In this document: positions 28,301 to 41,060 of the stretch, piece after piece
How the letters are laid out: the number at the start of each line of letters is the position of its first letter
Numbering within the stretch: the stretch's first letter is position 1
DNA from: Camarhynchus parvulus
Lineage: Eukaryota > Chordata > Aves > Passeriformes > Thraupidae
NCBI RefSeq assembly: GCF_901933205.1
Contig: NC_044585.1
Coordinates: forward strand, 5,208,001-5,272,000
Direction: 5' to 3'
DNA: 64,000 bases
Translations under genes and position numbers: made by a program
The notes under the pieces: model-generated
Told to the model about the DNA's origin: nothing
The model's database searches: none
Seen by the model: only the letters and a program-made list of their open reading frames with translations

Positions 28301-30100
28301 AATTATGAGATGCACAGACAGAAACTTTGTATACATTTCGATTGCCTTTAATGTTTTCCCAGTAGTGAAGTAAAGCACTAAGATAACAGTTTCACAATGC
28401 AGCAAGCATTTAGATAACATTATCTAAACACTTGCTGTGTAACAGACTTATTGTCTCAACACTGCCTCAGTTGTCACCAGCAAAGCCCTTGCCAAGGCCA
28501 ACACACACCTCCCTAACGGGATTCCCTCCCTGATCCCATCTCCAGCAGGCTCCCACCCTCCCCTGTGTATAAATGTATGCACGGGGTGAGCTGCCAGCCT
28601 GTGGACACGGGGGGGCTATTCCTCCAGTGCATCCATCAATCTGCAGTGTGACAGGGTAAGAACAGCAGCACCTGCATGAGTCCTGGGAAATGCTGCACAT
28701 CCCATCAGCCCATTCTGAGCAGCAATTCCATTGTAGGATCACTTGGAACAAGACCCACACCAAGTCTGTGCTGGAGGCAAGGTCACATCCAGCGTCCGTA
28801 ACCTTCGATGGGAGCACGGCACAAACTGCTCCCATTCCCTGCCCTGGCTTATCCCAATGTCTCAGGCTGGGACAGCTCCAGGTCTGGGATTTTTGGAGAT
28901 ACAGAACAGCAGAACAGGTTTGGCTGTGAGTAAATACTACAGTGACAGTGCTCCTGCTGAGGAGTTAGCACCTTAGGGAAGCAGAGCTTCGCCCCACAGC
29001 TCCTGCAGGGAGGAACAGGTTCTGCAGCAACAGCCATCCCATGCTTGCCCTGGAAACTACACACAGAAATAAGCATGTTTTAATGTACTGAAGCAGTGTT
29101 CAATATTTAGCCTCCTGGATCTCTGAAATAAAAGTCCTGCAGTGAAATCCCAGTGAACATTCCTCCCTTGGCAGTCAGGACTGTACCACACCATGTAGCT
29201 CGAGGCACTGAGGATTACTGAGTCCATTATTTGTTACATTTGTGCCACACTTCAGAGCCGTGCTGATTTAGAACAGCAACTATTTTGAGTTATTTAAGAT
29301 GTCAGTACCAAAAAGTGATTCTGCAAGTTTATTATATTCATTATGAATTAAAATTCATTGTGATGAAACTCTGGATCCTGCCCTATTTAGAAAACACAGA
29401 AGTTGCTGTGACCATATTTCTACTGTACTACAGGATATAGACTTTAAAATACTATATAAATGCATACCAAAAAGGAAACATGGAAGTTATTAAAGTTATT
29501 TTCAGGTTAATGCCAAAACAAACACATATTTTTCACTGGAAATTCTGAGCTTTTTAAGATATATGTCCTTAGAATTCAGGAACTTGCTTATATCTGTACC
29601 AGCATTACCAGGTATTATAAAAACAATAGTACCAGCTGGTGAAAACTACAAAATGGATTATAATTAACTAGAAGATTGTCAGAACGGATGCAATATTTCT
29701 TGCTTTAGCATACTCAAAATACCAACACATCAGGAAAAATTGCATATAAAGCTTCTAAAATCCCTGCTGTTATCACCCGCCTGCCATCTCTCTCTCTCTG
29801 TCTGAAGCACTGTGTTTCCACACAGGGTCTGAAATGGGTCCTTTGGAAAATTAATTTCCATGAGAGATCTGATACCCTTTCAAACAAGAATGCAGGCAGA
29901 TAAGCTCATATATTCAATGTGCCCCATAAGTTATTCATGGCACATGAATAAGTGACATGTTAGTTATATGTGGAATCTCCCCAAAAGCCCTCTTTTTGTG
30001 CTGGTAGTCTCAGCATTTCTTAAAAACCATCCAGGCCTCAGAATTGTCATGAGCAGTTGTGCTCTGGAGATCAGGACTGAAAAAATCCTTTTGAATATTA
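22363..30100. other. Large-intron block with no recognisable gene
   Basis: Repeat-poor intronic DNA. It contains a T/A-rich low-complexity tract (24888-24916) and an imperfect 38-base palindrome with inverted GATA motifs (28400-28437). Open frames at 22940-23443, 23979-24461 and 27360-27770 have no domain or compositional sign of coding. Confidence 0.65.
28400..28437. repeat. Imperfect 38-bp palindrome with inverted GATA motifs
   Basis: The 18-base arm cagcaagcatttagataa is followed by ca and then ttatctaaacacttgctg; 16 of 18 positions pair. AGATAA and TTATCT sit at the centre as inverted GATA-type sites. Confidence 0.85.
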
Positions 30101-30109
30101 ATAAGCCCA

Positions 30110-30360
30110 AACTCCAGCACGAGCCTGACGAGCGCTGATGGAGGTTCGCCAACCAACTACTGCCTTTTTTTTTTCAGCCTTAGGCATAAACTGACCTTTC
30201 CTTAACAGCTCGGCCCTGCAAAGTTTAAATGCTGGGCTCCCTTAAATTGAAGCTTTCTGTGGCAGTTTTATCTCAGATAACACAGCTATCAGTTACTCTG
30301 GCTCTCAACTCCAGCTGGATGGTTGACTGGCACAGTCAAAATGATTTGTCTGCAGGTGAC
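30110..30360. promoter_or_regulatory. Candidate intronic regulatory element with GATA cluster
   Basis: This is a repeat-free block with several retained CpG (gacgagcgctgatggaggtt). It has a 13-base palindrome TTATCTCAGATAA (30268-30280) containing two inverted GATA motifs and a third GATA-type core (ctatcag, 30286-30292). The element status is inferred from motif clustering only. Confidence 0.35.
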
Positions 30361-33300
30361 AGACCCAAACAGAGCTGAAGCTTTGGAAAAAGGCTTCCCT
30401 CTACCCCTCATAAAGGGGTAAAAATGTCCTTTCTACTAAGGTTTGTGTTGCACACTGGCCATCAGTGGGCAGTTAACTTTATCCAATTAAGTCAGCCCAG
30501 TTTTCAGTCTCACACCTGAATTGCAGGAGTTGTGTGTGAAGTCAGTGATGAAATCATGTTCAGCAGAGAAACAAAAAGAGTATTTAACACTCAGGTATGG
30601 GGGAGTATCAAACCACATTTATGTTGGGAGCTTCATTTTCATAAATTATGTTGCTCTAGGAGTAAAGCCACAAGTCATCAGTGGTCCCTTAGTAATTGCT
30701 TCAGACAATTCCTTACTTTAATATGTCCTTGTAGCACAGATTCACTCAAAGCCACAGCTGAGTTTGTCACCAATATCTGCTCTGTGCTCTACTGGATTTA
30801 AAACTGCACATTTAAGAAGAGCATCAACAGGGAATACCACAGCAATTTATCTGTAACCAATTATCAAAAATTACCTAAATTCTGACTTGTTTTATATCAC
30901 AATTAGCTCTGAAAGCTAGAAATTCAATGCATCTGTTAGTCTGATTTGACTTGAAATGGCTTTGATCTCAACAGCCATTTGTTAGAAATGACTACTGTGA
31001 AACCCCTGTAACCTGAATGAACACTGTGATGTGGATAAGCACTGCTGTGTGTTTTACAGGGCTACTCTGTTATTATGGAGGCAGAGTCTGAAAGGTCACG
31101 TTATTTGTTTACGTAACACACGTGGTGTTCTTACAAATAACAGCTCTGAGTTCTTCAGAAAGCAAACATTCCCTCACCTGGGAACACCGAGCTGCAACAA
31201 CCGCCCAGTGCTCTGCAGACCAGGCTAGGGAGACCTAAAAAAATTTAAAATACGGGAATAAAACCAGCTGTCAATGCTCTACAAGAACCTTGATTAGCAG
31301 GTATGAGGTATAAGGGGAAATAATATGTGAACATCACATCATTCTCAGACTGCTCACAGCATGGGGAAGGAAAGTGAAGCAGCCACTGACACTTTTGCTT
31401 GCACCACATGTTTTATTTAGCGAGGGGTTGTGTGAAGCTTTAAAATTATTTTAACCAAATTCTTTCAAGATAATCAGTCCTACACAAATCCTAAAAATGA
31501 AGCTCAAAAATAATGAAAACTAAAATGCCATAAAAGAAAAGATACATGTTTCTTAGAAGCAAATTTTCTCCCAAGCAGCCAGGCTTCTCTCCCTGCTTTG
31601 TAAGTTAAGCAGCAGTGGCACGGTAACAGTGCCCAGTAATTCACAAGTTAACAGACATCACAATTCATTTGCTCTCTCCCAATTTAAATTCCTGCAGTGT
31701 CAGTCACAGGGATGCTCTCCAGACGTGCACACAGGCTCTGTCACCACAGCCAGAGCACAACCAGGGTGTGTCCTGCCCACGTCGGAGCTGTAGAAATAAA
31801 GCCCAGCCCAGCCGAGGCTCCTCCTCTGCTCTGCAGGGCCAGCACTGCCTTGTTTTTCCTGCCTGCTAATGTAGGTTAATGCACCCTTCTCCCCTTCACC
31901 CCATGGAGGCTGAGCTATTATCCAAAGCAGCATTATATTAGATTAAGGCCGTTCAGAAAAGAGATTCCTGGAAAAAAGACAGCAAACTGAAGGGGAAGAA
32001 GGGCCACACAACCATTTCTTGTTTTCATTAAGTTCACTCCATATGAAATTAAATTTATTGGTTTCATTCACAAAGCAAGTACATCAACAGGGGGAACTGT
32101 GGTTACCCAGGTTGTTCAACACAGAAATAATAACAAGAATATTGTTCTCAAAATCTCAAAACTATTAATGCAGTTTTGATTTGTGCTGCTTATTGTGGGC
32201 TCCCCAAGGGAAAAGGAGAAGTAAAGGATTATATTGTGAGTTTTATGTCATAGATTCACACAAGCTTTAAAAAGAAATTCAGACTCTCCAGGCATTAAAT
32301 CCCTGTACCCTCTCTCCAGTGTGAGCAAAGTTTGGTTTTTCTGGCAGGAGAACACCAGCACTGGGAGCTCTCCAGAGAGGAAGCAGCCCTGCTGTCAGAA
32401 CGTGGGAGCTGGGGACCTTCTGACCATCTCACATCCATTCAAAAGTGGCAACTGGAAACAGGACTTGTAAGTGCTGCAAGACTTGATCCCCCTCTAAATT
32501 ATTTTCTTCCCACAAACCAAATCTTCTGATATCTTTACATGATTATAAATCTATAATAGTAACTCAGGTATTTTCAATTACAGAACACAAAGAGAGGTGA
32601 ATCCTGATGGAGAGCTTTAATATTCCCAGGACTCACAGCTGAACCCTTAAATGTGATGGGACAACAGCACTACTGCAAAATGGAAGGAAATAATGCTCAA
32701 GTACATCCTGATAAAATTAAACACAAAACCAAACCCCCTCACCCCCAAATTACAAACAAAGCCAAGAGCCTAAATCTCTCCAGACTACCTCACAGAGCAC
32801 ACCTTGCTCAAGCACCAAGGTCTGAGCATAAAATGCCCTTCACACTTCTATGGAAGAGCACAAGGTTTAATGAGCTACACAGAACCGAGACAAAGTTTTA
32901 AGAGACCTGAACCTCATTTTACAGCATGGTCTCAGAGAAAATTTGTTCTCCTTTGCTGTATGGTGTGTAAAAGAGCCTGCAAAGGCTGTAAACACCTCCT
33001 AATGCACACTGAAATTTGTGCTGTAAGCCTGCTGCCAGCTGTCCTTTAGGAGGATGGCTGCACAAAATTATTTCACATGCGTCCATTATGCAGCATGATC
33101 ACAATTAATGGAATAAATTTTATGATTCAAAACAAATTAAGCAACATGTAGAAAATTCTAAAACCATGAAAAATGCATTAATTTATTCATTGCCATGCAT
33201 TTGTGATCTTTCCACTTTTGGAGTACGGTTTAATTGACTAGTTTAGAGACCAATTAATCCCTTTACATTTAAGTCAATCACTGAATCCTCTCCAAATAAT

Positions 33301-36300
33301 TTAGCTCCTACATGCTGCCTCCCATTTGATGTCCCTGGAGAGTGACTGCAGTTGAAACAGGTGGCACACAAATCACATTTAGGAATGGAGAAAGAACTGC
33401 ACTAGCAGGGATACAAAGCATTAAAGATGCACGATTCAGTCAACCACGTTCACTCCCTGATCTCCATTACTCCAGCTCCCAATCACATCCTGAATGTTTG
33501 GGGGGCTTTAAATGACAATTGCAGGTCACACATAATTATTTTAATTTTTGTTACTTTCTAGTCCTCACCTACCTACTGCTCCTCTCTTCATTTTTTTTAC
33601 AAGGCACGTGGAAATAATTCAGTGTCAAAGATGGGGAGAGATGGATTTGTCACCAAGGGGATCATTCCTGAGGTGGGGAACAGAGGTATTGGACACCAAA
33701 CCAGTAACTTCCAGCAACACAATCTTAAGAGGAGGCAAAAATCCCAACATATTGAGGTTTTTTTGACTATTAAAACCATTCACAATCTCATCAATACTGG
33801 AATGGGACAGGACATTTTATTGTCTCACAAAATAACACCTTAAAAGTATCAGAATGAAGGTAGTATTTCCCTATTTAAACAATAAAGTAAGTCTGAAAAT
33901 GAGCCAGGGACTTCACTCCTTCTGTAAGGTGCTCAACCAAGAAAAAAGCTTGAAAAGAAAAATTATTTCAAATAAGCTAAAAACAGCTCCTGAAACCACA
34001 TTAAGCTCAAGTAGAAATGAAAGTATTATTTTTGCACATAAATCCAAAGCTTATTGCATTTTAAACATTTACATAGACACATAATAAACAAATTATCTGA
34101 AACCTAAAGAAAGTATGTTCCAATAACACAATTAATGAAAAATCATGAGAAGGAAAAATAATTATTCTCGTATCAAATGTAAGATTTTGTGTTTTCAGTT
34201 CCACCAAGTAATCTTATAATATAAATTATTTTCTGCCTCATTTTCTTCTTGAATTAAGAACAAGTTTCTGTCAGAAAATCAAAAGAAAAAACCCTAACCC
34301 CACCACTGCAGAAAACATTTCTGCAGTGAAAAGTATTTTACAGAAATGCCTGAAATACCAATTCTGTGTCTTGGCAGGACTGAAACTCCACCCAAGTGAG
34401 TGAAGCAGACAGAGCCCTGGTGGCCAGCACCACCCACCATGGGCCACAGACACAGAGTGACCCCCAGAGAAAGGGAAACCAGGACCTTTATCCCTACCCC
34501 ACCTCCAGCAGCTCCTGATTTCTCCCTTCTGAGACCTGGGGAGCTTTGTGCAGCCTCAGAGGGCTCAGCCCCTGCAAGCCCAGGGCCTGTGCCCTGGCCT
34601 GTGCTGCCAGAGTGCTGACTCAGGATCTCTGCCAGGCCAAACAATTCCTGAGGCAGGAATGTGCTGCAGCCCTGCTTTGTGCTCCATTCTCACCCACAGA
34701 CACAATTCAATATTTCAGACTTTCAGGCTTCTTCTGCGGTGCTGCCTGTGATGGTGGCACAGGTTTGTTTGATGTTCAGAATGACTTTGACCCAAACATG
34801 GATATAAAATGAAAGAAATTGTTCTAAAAGCTGGATTAGCCTATTAATTGCCAGGCAGAAATGACACTGCTCTGCCATGGGTAATGCTGAGCATCAGTGC
34901 ACAGTGCAAACCCACAGACAGCGTGCAGGGAAAAAAACACACAGCTTGCCCTGATCTTCCAACCAGACCTCTTGTCAGCAGACTCAGCATTGGAAGGGAA
35001 TGTAACCACAAGGAAAAGCTGAGCTCCATGAACTCAGCTGTTAAAAGGTAAAGCAGCCATGCTTACATGGACTCTACACTGCTCAAACTGTTCAAGTTCA
35101 CAAAACTTAGCTCTGACAACCCTCAAAACATCATTATTTCTAACAGGTCACCAAGATTTGGCAGGATTTTCCTCAAGGTCAGACATTCTCTTCAGGCTTT
35201 CAATTAAATACTGTTAATTTTTGACTGAAGTATAGGGTGAAGGAAAAGCAAATAACCTCTTCCCAATTCTAATTCTTCCACCTTCAACCTGGTCACTTGA
35301 CAGGCTGCCAAAATTTCTGGACATTCAAACTCCAGTGTGTGTTACAGCTACCATCCTATTCCTGAAGGTTCCAGGAACAGAGAAAACACAGTTTTAGAGT
35401 GAACATAGGAGAGGGGAAATGAGTTAGACTGAAATCACAGTGATATCTCTCAGTGTAGTCTGCAGCTTCAGGATCCAAATTTTTCCTGTCTAGCCCAGAG
35501 AAACTGTCTCACACTACAATTAATAAATGGAACCACAAAAAAAGGAATTTTATATCCATTTCCTCTCATCTTTTTTAACATCAACAAGAGTCTCTGGTGG
35601 CTCTTCAAATGTTGTCTCTGTATTGTCACATCCACCCCTCTGCTGTGGACAACTGTTCTGTGCCACGTGCAGCCTTACCCCATCTTCAATCTGCTCTCCA
35701 GGGAGATCTACCAGCCCTGAGCTGCACCCACCTCTGCTCCAAAGGGAAGACAGCTGAGAGCAGAAAAGGAAATTCTCTGGTAACACTGAATAGCTCTCTT
35801 CCACCCCAGGCACCTGAAGACAGGCAGAGTCCTCACAACATTGTGTTTAGCTGACCTGTGAAAGAGGAGGTGGCTTCCTTTTGAAAATATTCTGGTAAAT
35901 GGTGGGACTGGTCACCAGCCTGATCCCTATCAGGAAACACGAGCAGGTTTTTGAGGGTGTGAGCACAATAGGCTGCAAAATCTCAGCACTGTTCCCACAG
36001 AGATGTCAGGCCTCTGCATACAGGCCTGGCTCAGGCTCCCTTGTTTCAGCACAATCAGCTACTGCAGGGGATACATTGACAATTCCAGAAAAAAGGACCT
36101 GTAAATGCAGGTGAGCAGGAGAGCAAAGTCAGAGTGAAGGTTATTTCTAGTGCATGGTCTTTTGTGTGGAATTGGTTGGAAATGCTAAGATTGAAGATGA
36201 ATGAAGTAAAAAACATGCAAATTATTCCCCTTTTTCCTCAGTAGCCAGGCTGCCCACCCAATCTACCCATCAGCAAAACAAAAGCCTTCTTTGTTGATGC

Positions 36301-39300
36301 TCAGTGACTTATTCAAAACTCCCAGTGTAAAATGAGATGTTTCAGGTGCTGCAGAAGGTCTTGAGAAGCAGAGATACTATTATTTACTGGTGGCAGTGGT
36401 TACATCACACAAAAAGGTACCACTGAGGTCCTTTATTCTGTCTCAAAAAGTTCCCTGACCTCACTGCCCTGGAAACAGCAGAACTGGCCTAGGGACATGT
36501 CCTCACCAAGAGAATGGCAGCAAGGGCAAGGCCACACTTGCATTTCATTCCAGAATTGAAGTCTAACATATAAGAGGAAATTGTTCCCCCAAAAATCCAC
36601 AGATTTAATAGAAAATGGCCAAAATACAAGAAAAATGCTTAAAAGTGCCACGAACATCATCCTAAAAGAGTATTTTCTTAGCCCTGATTTTCTTTTAATT
36701 ATTTTAAAAGGAATTAATCAGCAAGAGGAGATTCTCTTAGTAGTCCCACTGAGAAAAAAAATCTGAATGGATCTGACATTTTCTGGGCAGGCAGAAAACA
36801 TGACCTGTAAAATAGGCTACCAAGTTAAGGAGACACAGAGCAAAGGAAAATACTAAGCTTGTAAAATATGTTTCTTTTTAGAGAGGGGAAAATCAAGATC
36901 CTTATTCTGGAAAGTGGAGTACAGCAGTTTTGTTTGTGGGGGTTTGCTGTGTTTGGGTGTTTTTTGAGGTATAGGTACTGTGAATGTAGATTCAGAGTAA
37001 GTCAAGTGTTTGCTAGAAAGAAAATCACAGGAGTGCTTTACATCCAAGAGCAGGGAACGTGTCATGAGCTATAAAGGATCTGCTGCACTCCTGCTGGGAA
37101 CTCTGCTTGTTCCACACACCATTCCTACAGTTACATCTTATTTTGTTACTCCCTCAAAGAACAGACTGCAGAAAGCACATCCCTGGGAACTGCACCTTCC
37201 TCTTTGGCAGAGAAGGCAAAATAAACAATCCCACTGTAGCACTTCTTGTGTCACTGATGGAATTGCCTGTTTGTATTTTTAACAGCACTGGCATAACAGA
37301 AATTACAACTGCTCTTAAATAACAATGTAGTCCAGTAAGCCCAACATAGTGTAAACAAAAGGTTTTGAATGTCTTAATTCAATATTTAGCAATGAAAAAC
37401 TTATCACATACCTACACAGAGCAGAGAAATGCCACTTCCAACTATAAGTACTTTGCAACTTCCTATATACAGCAATAATTCCACATAATGGAAACATGAG
37501 GAAAAATACTACTGCTCCTGGATGAGAGAAGCTATAGACAAATCAGTTTAAAGAAAGCACCTGAACAACTGGCTTACGAAATGTTTTCTAAGAAACAACA
37601 CATCCTGTTTCAGCAGAGAAAAAAAAAAAGAAGGTTCTGCCATTATTCTACATTCAACAAAATGACTACAAATTAGGAGTCAAAAAGGTAAAACAAACAC
37701 AAGCCTCTAAAATTTGCCATTAAGTTAAGATGCTACAGTAAGCGATCAAGCAAAATGCCCAAATGGAAGAAAATGGTTTTTTGTTCCCACTCATCCTGTT
37801 TCAAGAACAAAATCCAAAAGCAGATGTAGGAAATCACTCTTTAGATCCATCCATGAAGTTACATTCATGCTGTCTGACTGCAGCAAGGCAGAGATAATGG
37901 CACTGGGGCAGGAATCGCTTTAGGATGTGGCCAGCACTGCAGACAGGAACAAGAGAAGCAATGAACAGCCTCCCACAGGGTTTTGCTTCAGCTTGGTTCC
38001 CACTGCAGCACTGGATGGCAACACTGACCAGCTGACAAGGCAGGGGTGTCACCTCTCAGGTGTCTGTGTTCTTGGCACTTACAGGAGACTTAAACATTAC
38101 CCAACCCAATAAATACATAAAAATCTGTTCCTTCATTAGTTTTCACTGGAGCAGGACTCCACGAGAATCAAATTCCTACCCATGGAAGAGAAAAGGCTGA
38201 GTGAATGAATGAATGAATGAACTCAAAGAATTTCTGCAAACACGGAGGATTGGCACTTTAATGAGAGAAATGAGAGCCTTGAAGGGCAGGCTGGATGATT
38301 AAAAGACTGAAGATGGGAAAGGAAATTGATTTATATTCTCATCTCATCAATGTAACTTCTGGTCAAACACAACCACTTAGACTTAAGCACACAACTCCAT
38401 CTACATTTCTCAGTGAAATGAAGTTTATTAGGCAACTTCATAAAGTCCACAGAGAAGTCAATGAAGCAAAAACAAACCAAGGAGCAGAACGTTTATGATC
38501 TGGAGGAAGCAAAAGATCACACACCATGTCCCAAGTGCAAACGAGCAGAAGCAGCAGTGCAGCAGCTTGAAGTTATTAAATGTTATTGAGCTTCAATCAT
38601 CAGCAACAGGATTTGACAGGAATCACTCAAACTTCAAAAAGAAGGGAAGGCCCCCATGCCCAACACAACTCCCCAGCTACATTAACCAGAGGCATGAGGG
38701 ATTTCACAGCCTCTTGGTACTCCAGTGGCCTAAAGATCCAAGTACCTACATTTCTTATGCATGCTGTGAACTACATCTTCCCTCTTTCACACACTAAGAC
38801 ATTTTTAAGACAGGCTTTCAGAAGAAAAAAAAATTCCCTGAGAGTACCAAAGAACACAGTCCTTATGTAAAAATTAAGTGTAAAGTTATCATTCATTAAC
38901 ATTAAAACCCATCAAGTGAGAGGTTCTGTCACACTGGCCAATAATCCCTAAGTGACAGAAGCTGTGAACATTTTCTACTCAGCCAGCCAGCAATTTGCAG
39001 CAAGTACCAGCAATGAGACAATTTGTTTCTGTCGGTGCATCTGAATCACACAGAAATTGCTAACATCACATAAAAAGCTACACTTTTGTATTTTACAGAA
39101 ATGGAACTTTCAACAGGTACCTGCTGGAGGAAGACACGTTTCCATGATGGAAATGGAATGATGTGTTTGTGAAATTACTTTTGTCACACCATCAGCTTCA
39201 AAGGGAGATCTGTGTCCAAAATCCAGCAGGAATCTCCTGTTGTTTTACCCCAGCAGGAGCAGGGCCTAAGTTCTGTAATGGCTGGAAACTGTCAGCTAAA

Positions 39301-40780
39301 TGTGCCATGGATCCTTCTACAAGGAAGTTTGAGTGCATAGTGATGGAACATGATATTCTTATTTCAATCACACAAGCAGTCCTGCAGCAAGCTTCCAGGG
39401 AAGCTGTTCTTCCTGGGACTCCTAATAATATCCAGAGTGACTTCAGAGATTCACAAGCAGCTCCTCTCATTCCAGACTTCTTGTCACTTCTGACTCATTT
39501 CACTGATTTCTTCTTGGGAAAAAAGCCCCACAAAAACATCAAGAGAACAAATACAATGACCCAGCTTAAGCTGAGATGAGCATGGAACACTTTGAGAGGC
39601 TTTTTAGGTGTAAAAATCCTACCAAAGCACAGCCAGCCCTTGAGAACATTTGCTGATGTAAGGAGCAGAGCTCCAACCTGTCTTCTCCTCACAGAGATAA
39701 CGATGCTGGCAAAAGCTCCACTGGAAATTAATCTCTATAACCCAAGAGTTCCCTTCTTCTGTTAATACAGCTTCTCAAGACCAGCTTTAAACTGTTAGAA
39801 TAGAATATTTTTTTGCAAATTGAAGCTACGCCAACATCAGGTTTGGTGCTTTTCATTTCTTCATAAACCCCAAGTAGAGAGAGATTTTTCAGTAGTCCTA
39901 CTTGTTAGGTCACTACAGTCACTGTCTGAGGTGGGAATGGTGAAGTGCTACTGAAAACAAGACGTCTGTCTTAGGGTTTTAAACACCTTGTCAGTAAAAA
40001 TATACATACACTGGTCCCACAGAGTACAGGTGAGCTGTAAGGATAAGTTCAGCCAAGTGAGAAAATACATTTTCTGGATTCCATACAGCTTCATTTTTTC
40101 TTAACCAAACAATACCAAGATTCTCTAAGTACCTAAAAACATGTGTCTCATGAGAACTTTGCAGTTAACTGTGTTTTTCCTCACAATTTTTCCTTCTATA
40201 ACATAAAGGCTGATGATAAGTAGTGCAATAGTAATCTAAGCTAGCCCTGAAATTTCCATTTCTAAACCTCTCTCCATAAAGCGGAAAGGATTTCAATTTT
40301 CCAGCAGCCATGGGAATTCAGAGGAGCAGGAAGGGGGGGAAATCATTTCAGATAGATGCCAAATTTTATCACACGTGGAAGTCTGAATGAAATCTAAATC
40401 TAGGAAAGTTATTTAGAAAGAAGACACAGTATGTTTTTGTATAAAACTACATAGATTTAATACCAAGGTAAGACACTGCCAGCAAATGGCTTTAGCAGGT
40501 TCTGTTTTTCTTGTGTTGGGATCAATTCATGAGCTGAGCACAAGGGAAGACTTCCTTCAGGGTTGAAAGGGTAATTTAGTTTCTATGGTCCATTAATTTC
40601 TTGGCTTCTTTCCCCAGCCTGCTCATTAATGTGAAGTGCGGTGACGAGGTTTAGAATATGGAAGGTGAAACAGCACCTACAAAATTTCTTCACACAATGA
40701 TTGCAAAACATCTATCAGAATCAGCAGAGCTTTGAGATATTTTGACCTAGAATTCAGACTGGTGGCCTGCACCAATAACC
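30361..40780. other. Large-intron block with no recognisable gene
   Basis: A+T-rich intronic DNA. The only clear repeat I see is a (TGAA)5 microsatellite at 38202-38221. The longest open frame (39163-39579, plus strand) has no recognisable feature. Nothing else supported. Confidence 0.65.
38202..38221. repeat. (TGAA)5 microsatellite
   Basis: Five perfect copies of TGAA are visible directly. Confidence 0.9.
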
Positions 40781-40789
40781 ATTTCTACC

Positions 40790-41060
40790 TTTAAAGATGG
40801 CACCAAGTCAGTTAATGACATCATTAATGGCTCCTCACGATTATCCATCAGCGTTTGCTCCAACAGCCTCCAAACAGACAAACTAGTTTTACTTTAGCTG
40901 AATTAGTAACAGATGGAGGAGATGCATTACCCTCAATCACAAGGTTAAACAGATAATTATGAAAAAACACCCGCAAGTCTCCGATATTATCTGATCCTAT
41001 TAATGGTGCAGGCAACGGAGTAACACGGAGCCGAGCAGAGGAAGCAGGAGAATTATTTAG
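40790..41060. promoter_or_regulatory. Candidate conserved non-coding element
   Basis: The block is dense in homeodomain-type ATTA/TAAT words (cattaatggc, ataattatg, tattaatggt) and GATA-type words (gattatcc, tattatctgatc), with unusually many preserved CpG (ctcacgattatc, cacccgcaagtctccgata, acggagtaacacggagccga). No repeat similarity. The minus-strand open frame across it (40848-41228) looks accidental. Inference only. Confidence 0.35.

Noticed and set aside
28400..28437. Possible microRNA hairpin
   Set aside because: The whole palindrome is only 38 bases with a two-base centre, too short and too tight for a microRNA precursor.
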